Below are positions 33,325-45,787 of a stretch of 64,000 bases of DNA, piece after piece. Position 1 is the stretch's first letter. Every line of letters begins with the position of its first letter. The DNA comes from Daldinia sp. FL1419 (Eukaryota; Ascomycota; Sordariomycetes; Xylariales; Hypoxylaceae). Location of the stretch: positions 156,356-220,355 of the forward strand of contig MU623390.1 of the NCBI GenBank assembly GCA_025201765.1, given 5' to 3'. Under the pieces are notes generated by a model, which searched no databases, was not told the origin of the DNA, and worked only from the letters and a program-made list of their open reading frames with translations. The position numbers were made by a program, and so were the translations under genes.

Positions 33325-35962
33325 ATGTTGCGAGGCAGGTCGAAGGAAAGATCTACCAACAGAAGAGTTACACCGCCCTCGCCAACATATATGAACAATG
33401 AACAATTCGGTTCGTAAACTTCTAAGAAAACATGTGATATATATATACCTATATATAAAGTATAGCACTAATATCGAACACACGGTTATAGCTGCGTATC
33501 TAGCAAGTCTCCGAGATAATCGTGTGAGTCGTCCGGGTGGTGCACGGCCCCTTCCTCCCTCGTCAAAGCCACCGCACCGGGATTCAACAGAGCGACTCGC
33601 CACCGGCCGCCCGTCCCCCGCAGCCCCGTCCGTCTTATCTGAAGCCCCCAGCAGTAATCAAAGACCGCTGTCCGAATTGCCAAGACCGCGCGGTAGTCGC
33701 CCAGGTTTCTCACCGAGCGTAGTCTCTCGTTATTCCACCATATCTTCCCTCGGAAGAGATTATTATCCAGAAAACCCCACTGTTCCGCCTGTGAAGCCGG
33801 GTGATGTCATTCCCAGTGCGACGTACATAGAGCGCGGGCAGCGATGGATGGAAAAGGAAGAGGCTGTCTCACTTCGCGAGGCAATGGACGCTATGGACGC
33901 CATGAATGTGAAGGACGAAGACAAGGACAAGCAAGGAAATAGTGAGCAACAACCGGACGACGACGAAACTCGACTCTACAATGCGGCTCTCGACGAGGCA
34001 GCGGAATTGGTCTGGCAGCATCAACACGGGGTAAAACCACCTGAGCCTGGCGCTCCTTACCGGTATAAGTCTCACTTGCGAAAAGACAGCTACGCCCATG
34101 CTCGTGCCGCTAGTGCCGGACGGTATGGTAAAGAGATCAGTCCAACCGGGCTCGCAAGGGACTCTGTTCGGTCATTGTCGGGTAGTTCGTCGGGTAGCGA
34201 CAGGGCACACTCGCCGGTGAGCGGACGCACAAGCGCGGACCAACAACGTACCTATTCTATCGGATCAACCAAGTCAAAATCGAAATCCTATGGCAATATG
34301 GGTGGCAGTACGGCACGTTCGAGTTCTGGTGGCCGACGTCTCAGCAGTTTGAAGCGCAACATAAGCGGGGAGATTGAGAAACCCTTTTCAGGCGATCAAA
34401 TTTGGGAAGAGCCCGAGACAATTACGCCCGAACGAACTCCAAAACGGGCCCAATCGCCAGAGAAGTCAGAGCCTCTAACACTTAAGGCAAGGGGTATTCC
34501 CAATAGGGTTCAATTCGCGCCGGCTTCGGTTGAGGATGACCCCGACGACAACCCTTCGCCATCGCCCACCAAGTTGTCAAGATATGAAATCCACAGGAAT
34601 CCCCCAACACAATCCCGCAACCCGGCCTACACCACAAACACTCCGTTACAATCGCCACAGAAGCCTCAAGAAATTCCGACGAAGAATGGGATGGAGATTC
34701 GCAGTGATGATATTAGATTGGCAACGAGCATGCGGCTTAGGGACCGCAGCGCGAAACTCCCTACGCCCTCGGCAGTCAGCGACAGCCCGGGGCGTCCAAT
34801 CGTAAGCTTTGACAGAAACTGGAAGCCCCCAGAGGAAGAGGCGACTGATTCAAAATTAGAAGAGTCCAAGCCCAGCAGCCACCGATCTTTCGGGGTCGTC
34901 GGTAAAGAGCGTCCGGGCCAGAATCCGCAGCCGCCTGTCCCTACTATATCAGTTATGCCGGATAGCGAAGTTTCGAAGCCGTCGTCTCCGTCGCGGCCTT
35001 CCCGCGCGCCGGCCGTCCCCAGTATCCAGATAGATGGGATGGACGATGGTCCACAGGTGCCGTCAATCTCCGTTTCAGGTGACGGCCCGGCTGTTCCCAC
35101 TATTGTACTACCTGGTGATGACGATGACAATAACCACAAGACCCCCAGTGCGCCCAGCATAATTACCCCCGAAAGCAGTAGAAAGCTTCCCGCTAGACCC
35201 TTACCGGACCCTAAAGCACTCAACAACGTACAAGATCGGCGCCGAAGCCATTGGTCCCCAGCACCAGGAGTGACGGGTCGTCGCGCGACAGCGATTTGTC
35301 ACGAGTGTGGACTCCCTATCGAAGGCCGCTTCGTAGCTTTAGCTGGAGCCTCGGAACGATTCCACCCTCAGTGCTTCCGATGCTACTGCTGTGGCACAGC
35401 CCTCGAGGCATTGGAAATTAGTCCCGAGCCGGATAACTTCCGAAACGAGCGTCTCGACCGGATCCGACGCAGGGCCGCAGGAGAGATTCTAGACGAAGAA
35501 CCTGGGAAGACGATGGCGGAGGACGGGGACTCACGACTACGTTTTTACTGCCATCTGGACTGGCACGAACTTTTTGCGCCGCGCTGCAAACACTGCAAGA
35601 CACCTATTCTGGGCGAGCACGTGGTAGCCCTAGGCGCGCACTGGCACTACGGGCACTTCTTCTGCGCCGAGTGCGGTGACCCATTCGAGCAAGGGGCCAC
35701 GCACATCGAGAAGGACGGATACGCATGGTGCATTAATTGTCAAACCAAGCGCACCGAGCGCCGGGCTCCCAAATGCCGCGGCTGCCGACGTGCCGTCATC
35801 GGCTCTTATGTTCGTGCCCTAGGAGGCGAATGGCACGACGAGTGTTTCCGATGCGCGTCTTGCGCGGGCGGTTTCGACGACGGCCAAATCTTCCCCATGC
35901 CCGAACGAGGAGAGGGCGTCGTGCTGTGCACGAGGTGTCGCGCTGCGGAACTCAAGATGTGA
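33325..35962 (+). CDS. Three-LIM-domain protein (paxillin-like family)
   Basis: Two exons, 33325-33409 and 33492-35962, giving 851 aa. The intron 33410-33491 (GTTCGT...TATAG) is inferred because exon 1 supplies MLRGRSKERSTNRRVTPPSP and then TYMNNEQF, joining in phase 1 to AAYLASLRDN; reading straight through the intron gives an implausible start. Residues 30-620 are disordered and Ser/Pro-rich, with charged repeats and PxxP-like motifs. LIM1 starts near residue 631 (CHECG, FHPQC, CYCC) and carries an extra charged segment of about 40 residues before its last zinc ligands (CHLDWH). LIM2 starts at about 727 (CKHCKTPILGEHVVALGAHW) and LIM3 at about 791 (CRGCRRAVIGSYVRALGGEW). Fungal relatives such as fission-yeast Pxl1 and other LIM scaffolds act in polarity, Rho signalling and septation at the actin cortex. 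Confidence 0.92.
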
Positions 35963-37360
35963 TGATGCGACAACGACTTTTACGAACGAACGATACGACC
36001 TCTGATTGATTGTTAAGATAGATATTTTTTTTATAAGCATGCATGCTCGACGGAACGAAATAAGGCAAGGGCATTGAGTTTGCGACGGCGAAGATTTTGT
36101 GATTTCCTTTGCGATGGAGTAATGGGAGGTTTGATTTCGTGCCTCTTGTACTCGGGATATCTTCCTCTTGTTTTCTACCCTTCCCCTCTTGGTGTACTGA
36201 GAGTTGAGGAGAGTAGGCAGGTAGGCAGGGAGAGTCCAGAGTAAAAAGATGGTTGGTGGGTGCTGTTTGTCATTGCTTTGTTCCTGCTTTCTGAGCCCTT
36301 TATACGGTTGTGCATTGCGTTTTGACCTGCTCACCTTACAGTAATATTTGATTATTCATACATCCCATCCATCCATCCCAAGGCGTATACGCGAGAACTC
36401 GAGTTTGATATTGGTTCCAGGTTCGGTTTTTGATATTTAATAAGGAGGGAGGAAAGGAGGAAATTGCTTTGCTTTGCTTTGCTTCGTCGGTGGTGGTAAT
36501 TGAAGGCGGCGTTTGTTTTTTAATATCGGAGTCGAGAGCAATAGCAGCAATAGCAATACGCAATTCGGAAATACAAAAGGGCTTGCTTGGTTTCTCTCTT
36601 CATCGTGTTAAGAATAATATTATGTGACTTAATGTAATAAGCCGCGAATGGTGTAGTTTCTAAATTCTAAACTTTTATCTCTTTCTAGTCTTTTGGATAT
36701 CTTCTAACCTAGATCATCTAAACAGATGACGGCCCCTTTTGCCTTGGCGACTCTAGGCATCTCGTTGGGGCCCTCAAAGCTCTCCAAGATGACGTTGACA
36801 TGATGCGTAATATATGTAGCGCTTTTCCCGCTCACCAAAAGCAACGTAGAAATCTTCAGTTGGAGTTAAGAGATAACTAAGGCCGAAAAACAGTAGGTTT
36901 ATTCCCTCCAATGCATAGGGCTGCTTGGAGTCTGGTTAAATCATAGATAAGACAGCGAAAAGTAAGCAAAAAAACATGATAAATAACTCCGAAGATGGGA
37001 TAGTCAGAGCTATAGATGGAAAATATTGGAAGAACAAACGCGGCTTTAATCCGAGATCAGCCGCCACCTCGATTGATAGAAGAAAGTACCTTTGGAAGAC
37101 TTGTAACGCAAGAATCTACATGATAGATGCTCTCCAACTCAGGGCAGAGAGGAAGGGTGAGTAACCGAGGACACGCAAAGAACCCCCGAGGGCGAGATAT
37201 CTCATTCATAACCCGTCCCTGTTGTTTTCTACTGTCACCTGACTTAAATCGGGGATGTGGTGAACCCTTTTTGAATCCTCACGTCCCAAATCCCGTATTC
37301 CCATCTAGATATCATGTCAATGGCCGGAGCAACCCACCAATCAGCATGGGATTGGTCATA
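35963..37360. other. Convergent 3' region, LIM gene / SUMO gene
   Basis: No confident gene. It holds both 3' UTRs. A 53-codon minus-strand frame ending at 36704 (contains ILESFEGPNEMPRVAKAKG) is protein-like in composition but has no start or partner exon that I can support. Confidence 0.5.
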
Positions 37361-37814
37361 TTAGCGGCGAGACGCGCCTCCTACTTGTTCCTGGTGCACT
37401 TCCAAGGTGTCACCGTCCGCCATTTCCAGCTACCGAGATAGTTAGCTTACGTAAGGCCAAATGATGCGTGAAGAATAGAATCCTAGGATAGTAGCGATAA
37501 CGCGTCGAGGCGGATAGAAACGTATCGTGGTAGACTTAGAGAATGCCATGAAGGCGCAAGAGCCAACTTACCGAATCGGGTGTATCGCTCTTCTGAACTC
37601 GCTGGCCCTCGAATAGGAAACGCACGGAATCGACGTTCTTGCCTTGACGCTCGCAGAAGGCCGTCATGAGCTTTTCTAGCTTGGTGGAACGCTTGATCTT
37701 GAAGAAGACTTCGTTGTTATTGTCGGTCACCTTGATGTTGAGGTGCTCGCTGCCGCCGGCAGGTGCATCCTGTCGCTCTGCAGCCGGGCTTCCGCTTTCG
37801 TTCTCTCCGGACAT
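37361..37814 (-). CDS. SMT3: SUMO (Smt3) precursor
   Basis: Two exons on the minus strand, 37814-37572 (81 codons, phase 0) and 37429-37361 (22 codons plus TAA), giving 103 aa. The intron 37430-37571 is 142 nt with GTAAGT and GGTAG. After a flexible, acidic N terminus (MSGENESGSPAAERQDAPAG) comes the ubiquitin-like fold: LNIKVTDNNNEVFFKIKR, LEKLMTAFCERQGK, VRFLFEGQRV, then LEMADGDTLEVHQEQVGG from exon 2. The di-glycine at residues 98-99 is followed by the tail ASRR, which a Ulp1-type protease must remove before conjugation. The usual length for fungal SUMO is about 95-105 aa. It modifies nuclear and septin proteins through E1 Aos1/Uba2 and E2 Ubc9. Confidence 0.98.
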
Positions 37815-39820
37815 CGCGGACGGGGTGTGTGAATACGTTAATCTGAGGACGGTTTGAGTCTAGTACGTCGTCCTTTCGGGAGACGGTGAAGTTTCTAGCT
37901 CTTCTTATAGTTAGCGGAGAGTAGTGGAGAGTAGTAGAAAGTTTGCGTTCTGACTCCTAGGGAGGATGATTCAGGAGTTGTCGGTTTCACGCGCGTCGGA
38001 AAAAAGTGAGACTCACGAGCAGCGTAGACGGATGCACTAATCGCTCGAGAAGGAAAAACTATGGCGGTGGAGAAAACCGAGTGTGTAGAGGCTTACTGCG
38101 CTCAACGCGATTAATACGTAAAAATTTTATGTAGTGGGGGGAGAGAGGAAAAGGATTGAAAAAATGGCGAGTGGCCAAAAGAAGAGAAGTGAAGTTTGAG
38201 AAGTATGCGATTGCGGTGGTGAAGTTTGGAATCAACGCGAAGGCTACGTGAGGCGCCTTCCCAGCAAGGCCCCCAGGTGGAAACAAGGACCATACACCCA
38301 CGCTAGATGCGGGGCACTTGCTTCAGGCGTATACTGGCAAGGACGTACCTTTCTGCAGGTCATACTTCCATTCCTTATGGTACGTGTCTGGGCCTTTTCC
38401 GTGGGTACCTGGACCGCACAGCCTTTTGCTTTCAGGCTAGGCTCACCTGAAGATACCTGGGACAACCTATCACCCAGGTAAGTATTGTACAGGCGGTAGG
38501 TACAATACAATGGATTAATGGATACTGTCTCTGGAAGAGGGAGGGTCTAACTCCATGGATGCAAACTCATTCTTTTAGCTACACGGATCTAAAATACCCC
38601 TCACAGTGCCACTCACACCTCCTTGACGTTAGGTTCATTAGCCTTTTTTTTCACGTTATATCAACTATCCAAGTAAACCTTTCCAATACACGCCCTAAAC
38701 GCCTTATATTATTACCAGCGTCTTATCGTGAGAAGGCTATGGGATCCCTACGTATGTGCTTACATATGTAGTTAGTAGGCAGATTTTGACGTTGCTCATT
38801 CTGATTCGGAGACCTGACAACCTATGCATCTTTTTAAGAATTCCTGGTTCATTGGAGACATGGTCTTTATCTCCGATTCGTCGAAAGCGAACCCGTCGCT
38901 TTTGACGAGGTGAGACATGCAGATAGATTTGATAAGTCAATACCTGGGATTTTAGCCTACGCACTCCGGCGCATCCTATACGAGAATCGTGCACATACCT
39001 ACTTGGATATGCTCTGCTGGTAAAATTAAGAGTAGATGTTGGCAGGTCTAGCCAAAGCATAGAATGCATAATTTGACGAGTATATATCACAATATACAGG
39101 TACCTACTAGGTACTGCTGTTTTTATCAGATCTATAAAACGAACTGAATATGCCATTCTTTTAACATCTTAACGAAATATTCGCCAATGGTTGGTTTGCT
39201 AGTTGAGCAATTTGACTCTAGTCTCTAGATGCGTCGTAACCTAGCTACATCTAGGGTGGCTATAATATGGTGATATATCTTCTTTCCCCAATAGAGGTCG
39301 GTATAGTATGTATGTAAGACTAGTCGATAGGCAAGAATACAGAGAACAACCCTGGTTTTATTCATTTCTTCAATTTACCACGTCTAATTATCTGACCTAA
39401 CGTACAGATCCGTACCTAGGAGGAATTATACCGTATGGCATCTGAATAAATACCCAGAATGGAATACAAATGCCCGACTTACAGAATTCCGTGACTACCA
39501 AAACCGATCATTATTTATGATGTGAGGGCAAGTTTTGAGGATCTTCTCTAAGCTTTATAATAGACCCGATCAGGTTAGCTTTAACAGTCTACGTCATATT
39601 TGATCAATCGGTGGCATGTAGGTATCTAGGTACCTGTTGATCTTACGGTCCAACTCCAAGATAAAAGTGGTAAATACCAAGCAGCCGGAGTCGCATAGTT
39701 CGGTTCTCTCGATAATGTTATGTTTAATAAGTCTATCTAATTCTTATTTTTCAATATCAATACTACCGCTTCTCCACACAGCCCTATCAAAGCCGCTCAG
39801 TGTTTCATAGACTAAAAGAT
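37815..39820. other. Divergent intergenic region, SUMO gene / CMC4
   Basis: 2.0 kb between divergent starts. No gene supported. TAGGTA-type motifs occur around 39095-39115 and 39615-39640. Confidence 0.55.
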
Positions 39821-40279
39821 ATGGTATGTCGCATCGATGTGGTGATGTGAATATCTCCGATTAACTAATAATTCCATAGGGGCTAAAAGAAGATCTCGAG
39901 TCGAAACCTCCTTGTCATCCTCGCGCTGTGAGTGTTCTAGAATTAGAAACTTCCATATATATACCTAAGATATCATATAGAAGTCAGGTCGGTTAGGCCT
40001 CTAACATGTGCGTAACTAACATTCACCACTCCAGTGTGCTATTCAAGGTATGGAAGTTTGGACCGCTTGGGTTGCCCCTCGATTTTAACGTCGATTCTAG
40101 ACTGTCTCGGGAAGAACGGCTACAGCGAAGCAAAATGCTCTCGCTATATCGATGCCTTGTACGAATGCTGCGACGCTTTCTATAAAAAACATGGTGACGC
40201 TGCAACAAGTGCTAGTTGCCCAAAAGCAAGCCTTTTACGTTTAAAGATGAAGCAACGACAGGAGGAACACAGCAAATAG
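39821..40279 (+). CDS. CMC4: Cmc4 twin-CX9C mitochondrial protein
   Basis: Four exons: 39821-39823 (only the ATG), 39880-39927 (48 nt), 40035-40047 (13 nt) and 40101-40279, giving 80 aa. The donors are GTATGT, GTGAGT and GTATGG; acceptors CATAG, TCCAG and TCTAG. The spliced protein starts MGLKEDLESKPPCHPRACAI, the conserved Cmc4 opening, and continues QDCLGKNGYSEAKC. The twin motifs are C-HPRACAIQD-C and C-SRYIDALYE-C, followed by the family end CPKASLLRLKMKQR. Length matches yeast Cmc4 and human CMC4 (about 70-80 aa). It is an intermembrane-space protein imported by Mia40; its exact function is not settled. The ATG-only exon is supported because the family protein begins M-G-L-K and GGG CTA AAA sits directly after a good acceptor. 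Confidence 0.95.
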
Positions 40280-41138
40280 AGGGTAGATCTTATATAGACG
40301 CGTGTATCATTATCTGGGCGAACGAGCCAATCTAGAATCACATTTCGTAAAACATTCCGTCGCTGCAATAATCAAGCACTACGTACCGGTACGGAGACGA
40401 GTGTGGTATGTTCTACATCTCCTTCTATGCGTCAACCCAAATAAAGAAGTTAGGCAACATTTACGGAGAGTAGAAATCGTTCTAGGCGATCATTGAGCGC
40501 GCAAGAGATCCGCATGGGACCTGGACAAGCATTGAAGGAAATAATGGCTTGTCCCGAGACTCTAATATGAATGCCGATGACATTGATGAAGAGAAAGGAA
40601 AAAAATTGAATAAAATTTTTGGCAGAGAAATTCTTTTGTACTCCCCTTGAGGCCACTAAGGCTAATCGAATGAGGCTAGTGCGTTTTCTTTTTGAAGGGC
40701 TGCTATTGGCTAGTCTCTTCAAGGTTCCATCCAATCAACCCGATCTGCTAACCTGCCAACCTTATCATCCTATCACTGTTCAATCACCTTTAAGGTACCT
40801 ACTGATGGTACTTACCTACCTAGGTCAACTGCTACCGACACGCATAAGGATTTGAGTCGCGTTGATTCTTTTTAGTTTGAGAGCTTGACAAGCTCCATTC
40901 CTGACGACACATCAAAGTAATCAATCGCACGCATTTACCCATTGTTTGAAGAACACCAACAACTACCCCAAAAAAATTTCGCCTTCTTTACCTTCATAAT
41001 CAATAAATTCGCGATCGTTCTTCTTCTTTTTATTGTAACCGTAGGCAATTCGGAGGATGCTGGCTTGCAACCAGCTCCTCGCCTAAAGATTATTACTTTC
41101 TCCTTCAACCACTTCATCGCCTTCTTCCTATCTACAAG
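40280..41138. other. Spacer between CMC4 and NUP84
   Basis: CMC4 3' UTR, then the NUP84 promoter with a TAGGTA motif cluster (about 40793-40820) and a pyrimidine-rich leader. No gene seen. Confidence 0.6.
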
Positions 41139-44100
41139 ATGCTGGCACAAAGACCCCAGCATTCCTTCGGCCTCCATTTTGGGGGGCGAACACCGTCGCC
41201 AGGCGATAATCAAGGTACAACGCCACTGCTATTATTTAGACTTAACGATTGGTTGGAAACTAATAATGAAATGATAACAGCGTCGCCTACGCCTGACGAC
41301 TCGGCCCGGGCCGCCGAAGAATTCGCCAGAGATGCTGAGGAGTTTGCTAAAGGCCTCGACTCTCTCTCTATAGTGCAGAAGTCTAACGCCGAAAAACGAA
41401 ATGACATATTCGGACTCGTCGATACTTACTACCAGTATGCGGCTGGCAAGGTTTACGAGTTGCGCCAATCGCAAGGATATTTATCTATGACCGATCCCCG
41501 CCATTCATACGAAACCACTAGCCAGGACTCTATGGACCTCGATGACGGAGACGACTTGGAAAGATCGCCAGCCATGTCCGAAAAGCTTAGGAGCTGGGAA
41601 TTGGAAGCACAAACATGGGATATGTTGCGTCGCCTTTTACCACTACGATACCCGAACAAGACCACTCCCAAGCCCGTGCGTCACGATGTATCAAGATTTC
41701 AATCATGCGCGCAGCTCTGGGAGGAGTTTCTTCAGACAGATTCTACCGCCCAGGAACGCAAGGCGATCCTGGAATGCTTCCAGGCCAGCGCGGACGAATC
41801 GCGGGTCGATATAGATGTACTGGTCCGGGACTACCAGCAACGGGCAGAAAGAGGCGATATTATCGCCTATGGATGGCTTCATACGCGGTCCGCACTCAAG
41901 ATGCAGAAAAACCTGAACGGTTGGTCCGGAGCCTTAGATCCTCATGCTACCGATGTTGTGCAAAAGCTTCGGAATAAATCAAACCCTCTGGTAACTCAGC
42001 TCGACCCTGATGTAATAACACGACAGAATCGCAAGCTCCAGCCGCAGGATGAGTATTTTGAGAGGGCGATCTGGCTTGGATGTTACGAATTGCTGCGAAG
42101 AGGGAGAAGCATTACCGAAATTCGGGATTGGTGTATTGAAAGGACCGAAGTCTGGAGAGCTGTTAGTATGTCAGCTATGCCCTTGTCAAAGGACGAAGCC
42201 GAGAATCAGTTTAGCTGTGATCCTCTCTCCATGCTTCTATGGCGGCGTACCTGTTTTGCCTTAGCAAGACAGGGTGGCACTGACGACTTCGAGCGCGCCG
42301 TCTACGGTATTCTTTCCGGCGATATTCCCAGCGTCGAGAAGGTCTGTAAAGATTGGGACGATTTTGTCTACGCTCACTATAACGCTTTGCTACGAACACA
42401 ATTCGACGCTTACCTTATGAAACGGTCCTTACCAGACGCAACAGCTGCCATTACCCAATCATTCCCTGCTTTCAATGCCGTTCAATTCCATGGCGATGCC
42501 ACTTCTGTCGGAGAGCGTCTCGTTAAGTCGCTAGAGACAAACTCCAAGACTTCCACAGAAGCTAAGACACCCATGAAGATCTTACAAGCGGCTATTATTT
42601 CAAACAACATGGACCAGTACACCTATGAGCTAGGACTCGCACTTGGGAAAGCAGCGAATACTGGGGGTACCTCCCTCTTGATACCAAACTTCGGTGCATC
42701 TGACAAAGATGTAGACGAAACCAAATTTATACAGCTAAAGGATCGTCACGGCTTACGGCTTTCCGCCCACATATATCTGATCCTATCGAGTCTCGAGGAG
42801 CTACAAGGTGGTTCGTACGTGGAGGTTTCCGAACGCCACAAAGCGCGAGAAAACATAGTCGCCGCGTACGTTAGCACTCTACGATTAATAGAATTATCTG
42901 ATTTGATGCCGTTATACTGTAACCAAATGAAAGGAGACAGAGGTTTCTACACGCTGAGCAGAAACGTCGCCGGCTTGCCTAGCTCAGAGGATCGAGACAT
43001 AGTCCTGAAACTCATGGAGAAGCTCGGCATGAACACCAAGGAATTTATTCAGTTTCAGTGTCGTTCTCTACTCCAGGAGCACGCCGAACCCGAGGATCAC
43101 ACTCCGGCATTTGGTAAATTTACCGTTTTCTCCAACGACCCGTCTACCCTTAAGTATGGACGACCTCTAAAGCCTGATTTCCTCGGCGAGCCCGAAGAGC
43201 TATCTTCCTTGGACGAGCACTTTATCCAATCGTTGGAATGGTTCCTTCTTGTCGAAGATCTCTGGGGAGAGACTTTCCATTACGGCGTTGCCGTTTACAA
43301 ACGCTTCCTTAGTAAGTAATCCCCTTTACTACGCGCTAGTGACAAGACTCCTAATGTTGATATTATATTAGAGCAATTCAACTTCAACGCGATTCGTTCG
43401 TTCTTAGACCGATTTCGGTGCAGTATGGTTTTCAAGAGAAAGGCGCATCTTCCTGAAACCGATGATTCGGACCCGTCGTGGTTCGACGCGTTCCGAACGG
43501 ACGTTGCGAATGGCAAATTGGAGAGTCCTATTAGCCCCGAAGACATGGCACTCGCGCAAAACTTCTTCGAAATGGAGTGCTTAGTCCGAGCCTTGGACTC
43601 GATGGAAACTATTGCTTCAATTGAGCTATTAGCCCAAGAGTAAGTTCTCATAGCCACTGCTGTATTGTCTAGTAATGTGAAGCTGACTCTTAGCTTAGTC
43701 CCACAGAGCAACCGAGCCGAGATTTCTGGGCTAGTGCTGGACGTGAAGTTAAGAAAATAAAGGGCTTCATGGAACCACTATTAAACAATTGGCTCTTGGA
43801 TACCGCCCAAGGTTAGTTATATAAGCGAAGCGAAGACCGAACAATTCTAACTAGAGTAATTAGAAGACGAAGATTTTACGTATCTCCGAGATGCATATCT
43901 TCCCGAGGTGATTATAGGATATGTCAGCGTGCTACATTTTGCGGGTACAGCTCTGTCGCGTGACAACCTACTGGAATGCATGGAGCTTGCTTCCCTCATC
44001 GCCAAAAAGGATTCGGATGTAGCAGCGGTTATCATGAAAGCCGGACGAATGAAGGAGCTCGTAGAGGGCTTCGCGAATTGCAGCAAAGCATTGGCCATAG

Positions 44101-44195
44101 CCAGCACCGACAAGAGGGGAGCCGGAGCTATTAGTAGCAAGAGAATAATGCGAGAACACGGATGGACACGAGAACTATGGTCGGTTCAAAAATGA
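41139..44195 (+). CDS. NUP84: Nuclear pore Y-complex protein Nup84/Nup107
   Basis: Coding segments 41139-43311, 43372-43639, 43699-43811 and 43864-44195. The last three introns are clear from phase and homology-like continuity; at two of them an earlier AG would lead to a stop, so the second AG is used (43698 and 43863). Without further splicing the product is 961 aa. A 66-nt stopless segment (41215-41280, GTACAA...AACAG) near the N terminus may be an intron; removing it gives 939 aa. The protein is alpha-helical throughout, with DTYYQYAAGKVYELRQ, WLHTRSALKMQKNLNGW, ERAIWLGCYELLRRG, LLWRRTCFALARQGG and DWDDFVYAHYNALLRTQFDA, the pattern of the Nup84 ancestral coatomer element. Nup84 joins Nup133 to the short arm of the Y-shaped scaffold at the nuclear envelope. 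The ATG at 41139 follows a pyrimidine-rich leader. Confidence 0.92.
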
Positions 44196-44870
44196 GAATT
44201 GGTCTGTAAAAGGGACCGTTACAGGTCTACTACGTGGGGTGGACGGGTATTAATGCTTGTAATGCTTGTAATGCTTCTTTTTCCTTTGCATTTCAAAGTG
44301 GCTATGGCTTTGCTGGCGTTGGTTCTTCTCGAGGATAAGACGATGTCTATCAAAAGTGAAGGCGTTGTTTTAGGGGGCATATGAGAACGTCCATAGTTTA
44401 TGTGCAGCACAATTAGCATTAAACCATCCCAACGGCGTGAGCGATTCTTCGTTGCTTTTCCCGTTTCCTAAGCAGGACTCTAGAACATGAGAGTTAAAAT
44501 AGTGCTGCTGCAAAAAGGGGGCATGAATATTTCGTAGTTGTTACCTTGGCTGCTTGAGGTAACCCCCCCCCCCTTGTGCCCCCTGTGCCCCCTAACCTAA
44601 CGCACCTATGAACCTTACCTAAAGCATAGGCGATAAGATAAGCAGGTGACGTTAAGGTTACTTCGTAACTCAACCCACTTCATTAAGTTACTTCACTACT
44701 TCACCACTTCATCTAACAGCTCCCCTCCCATAGCTTGACCCGTCCATCACAACCCGTATCTTGTTCGTTTTCAAACACCAAGTTTTCCATTATCGTAGTA
44801 GTATCCCCAACACCAAACTACAATACGATCCATCATCATAACCCCCAATAAGAACCAAGAGTCCAACAAG
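44196..44870. other. Spacer between NUP84 and VPS37
   Basis: Contains a C-run near 44564-44576 and pyrimidine-rich promoter sequence of VPS37. No gene seen. Confidence 0.6.
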
Positions 44871-45787
44871 ATGTACACCCCAACGCCCCCGCCTCCCATC
44901 CCGCCCCCGAAACCGAGCAGCCACGACGCAAGCCGGCTAGGCACGCCCTCGGCGTCGAACCCACCCCGGCACCCGCCGGCGGTGCCGGACGACGCGTTCT
45001 CGAGGGCGATGGTAGAGGGGAAAGGGAAGGTGCCAGCGGCGGTGGATGCATCAGGGTTGATACCGGCTTCGGCGACGGTGACTGGGGGGGGTGGCGGAGG
45101 GAGGGAGAGGGATGTTATTCCCGATCCGGGGGATCAATGGTTGCCAAAGGTTTTGGAGGATAAGTCGTAAGTATTTTTCTTGGTTTTGCGTATACTGCAT
45201 TTGATATTCATGTCTACTGTTGAAGTATACATCTACCTATCAACCCATCTAATACACTCCTCAGAAAACAAGACCTCGCGGAAATCCTTTCCAACAGAGA
45301 TATCCTCAACGCCCTAACAGACGCGCCGTCCACCGCGCACCCATCCCTAACCAGCACCCGAACTGCGCTGCTCTCCGCCCTCGACGACAATATCGCCCTA
45401 GCCACACACCTCACCGAACTAGAATCCCACCTGACCCAACAGCGCGCGCAAGCACAAGCCCAGCTCCTCTCGACGCATGCGCTCGAGCGCCAGTGGCGCC
45501 AGAAACAAGCCGAGATGGACGCAGCGCTGGCGCCGTTCTCCCCGGCTGCGCTGTACGGGCGGCTAGGACAGAGTCTGGCGGAGCAGGAGGCTGTGTGCCG
45601 GGCGCTGGAGGAGAGCTTTTTGGAGGGAGGGGGTGGGAACGGAGGGGTGGAGACGGGGGAGGAGTTGGCAACGGAGAGAGAGACGTTGGAGTGGGTTAGA
45701 CGGTATCGCGATGCAAAGAAGGTGTTTTATTTGAGGCAGGAGAGAAGGGAGAGATGGAATGAACATCGTGTGGGAGGTTGGCGATGA
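44871..45787 (+). CDS. VPS37: ESCRT-I subunit Vps37 (Mod(r) domain)
   Basis: Two exons, 44871-45166 and 45265-45787, joined in phase 2, giving 272 aa. The intron is 98 nt with GTAAGT and CTCAG. Residues 1-95 are Pro-rich and disordered (MYTPTPPPPIPPPKPSSHDA). The Mod(r)/Vps37 helical hairpin covers about 100-260: KQDLAEILSNRDILNALTDA, a long coiled coil (LESHLTQQRAQAQAQLLSTH, LERQWRQKQAEMD), then FSPAALYGRLGQSLAEQEAV and the C-terminal VRRYRDAKKVFYLRQERRER, which is the best family signature. It should bind Vps23 and Vps28 in ESCRT-I and sort ubiquitinated cargo into multivesicular bodies. GC content is clearly higher than in the flanks. Confidence 0.85.

Noticed and set aside
33398..33491. 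Start of the LIM protein at the long ORF's own first codon
   Set aside because: The first 30 residues would come from an AT-rich intron (KHVIYIYLYIKYS); splicing to the exon at 33325-33409 gives a coherent N terminus.
34666..35226. 186-codon minus-strand ORF
   Set aside because: Antisense shadow of the disordered part of the LIM protein; no start context or family.
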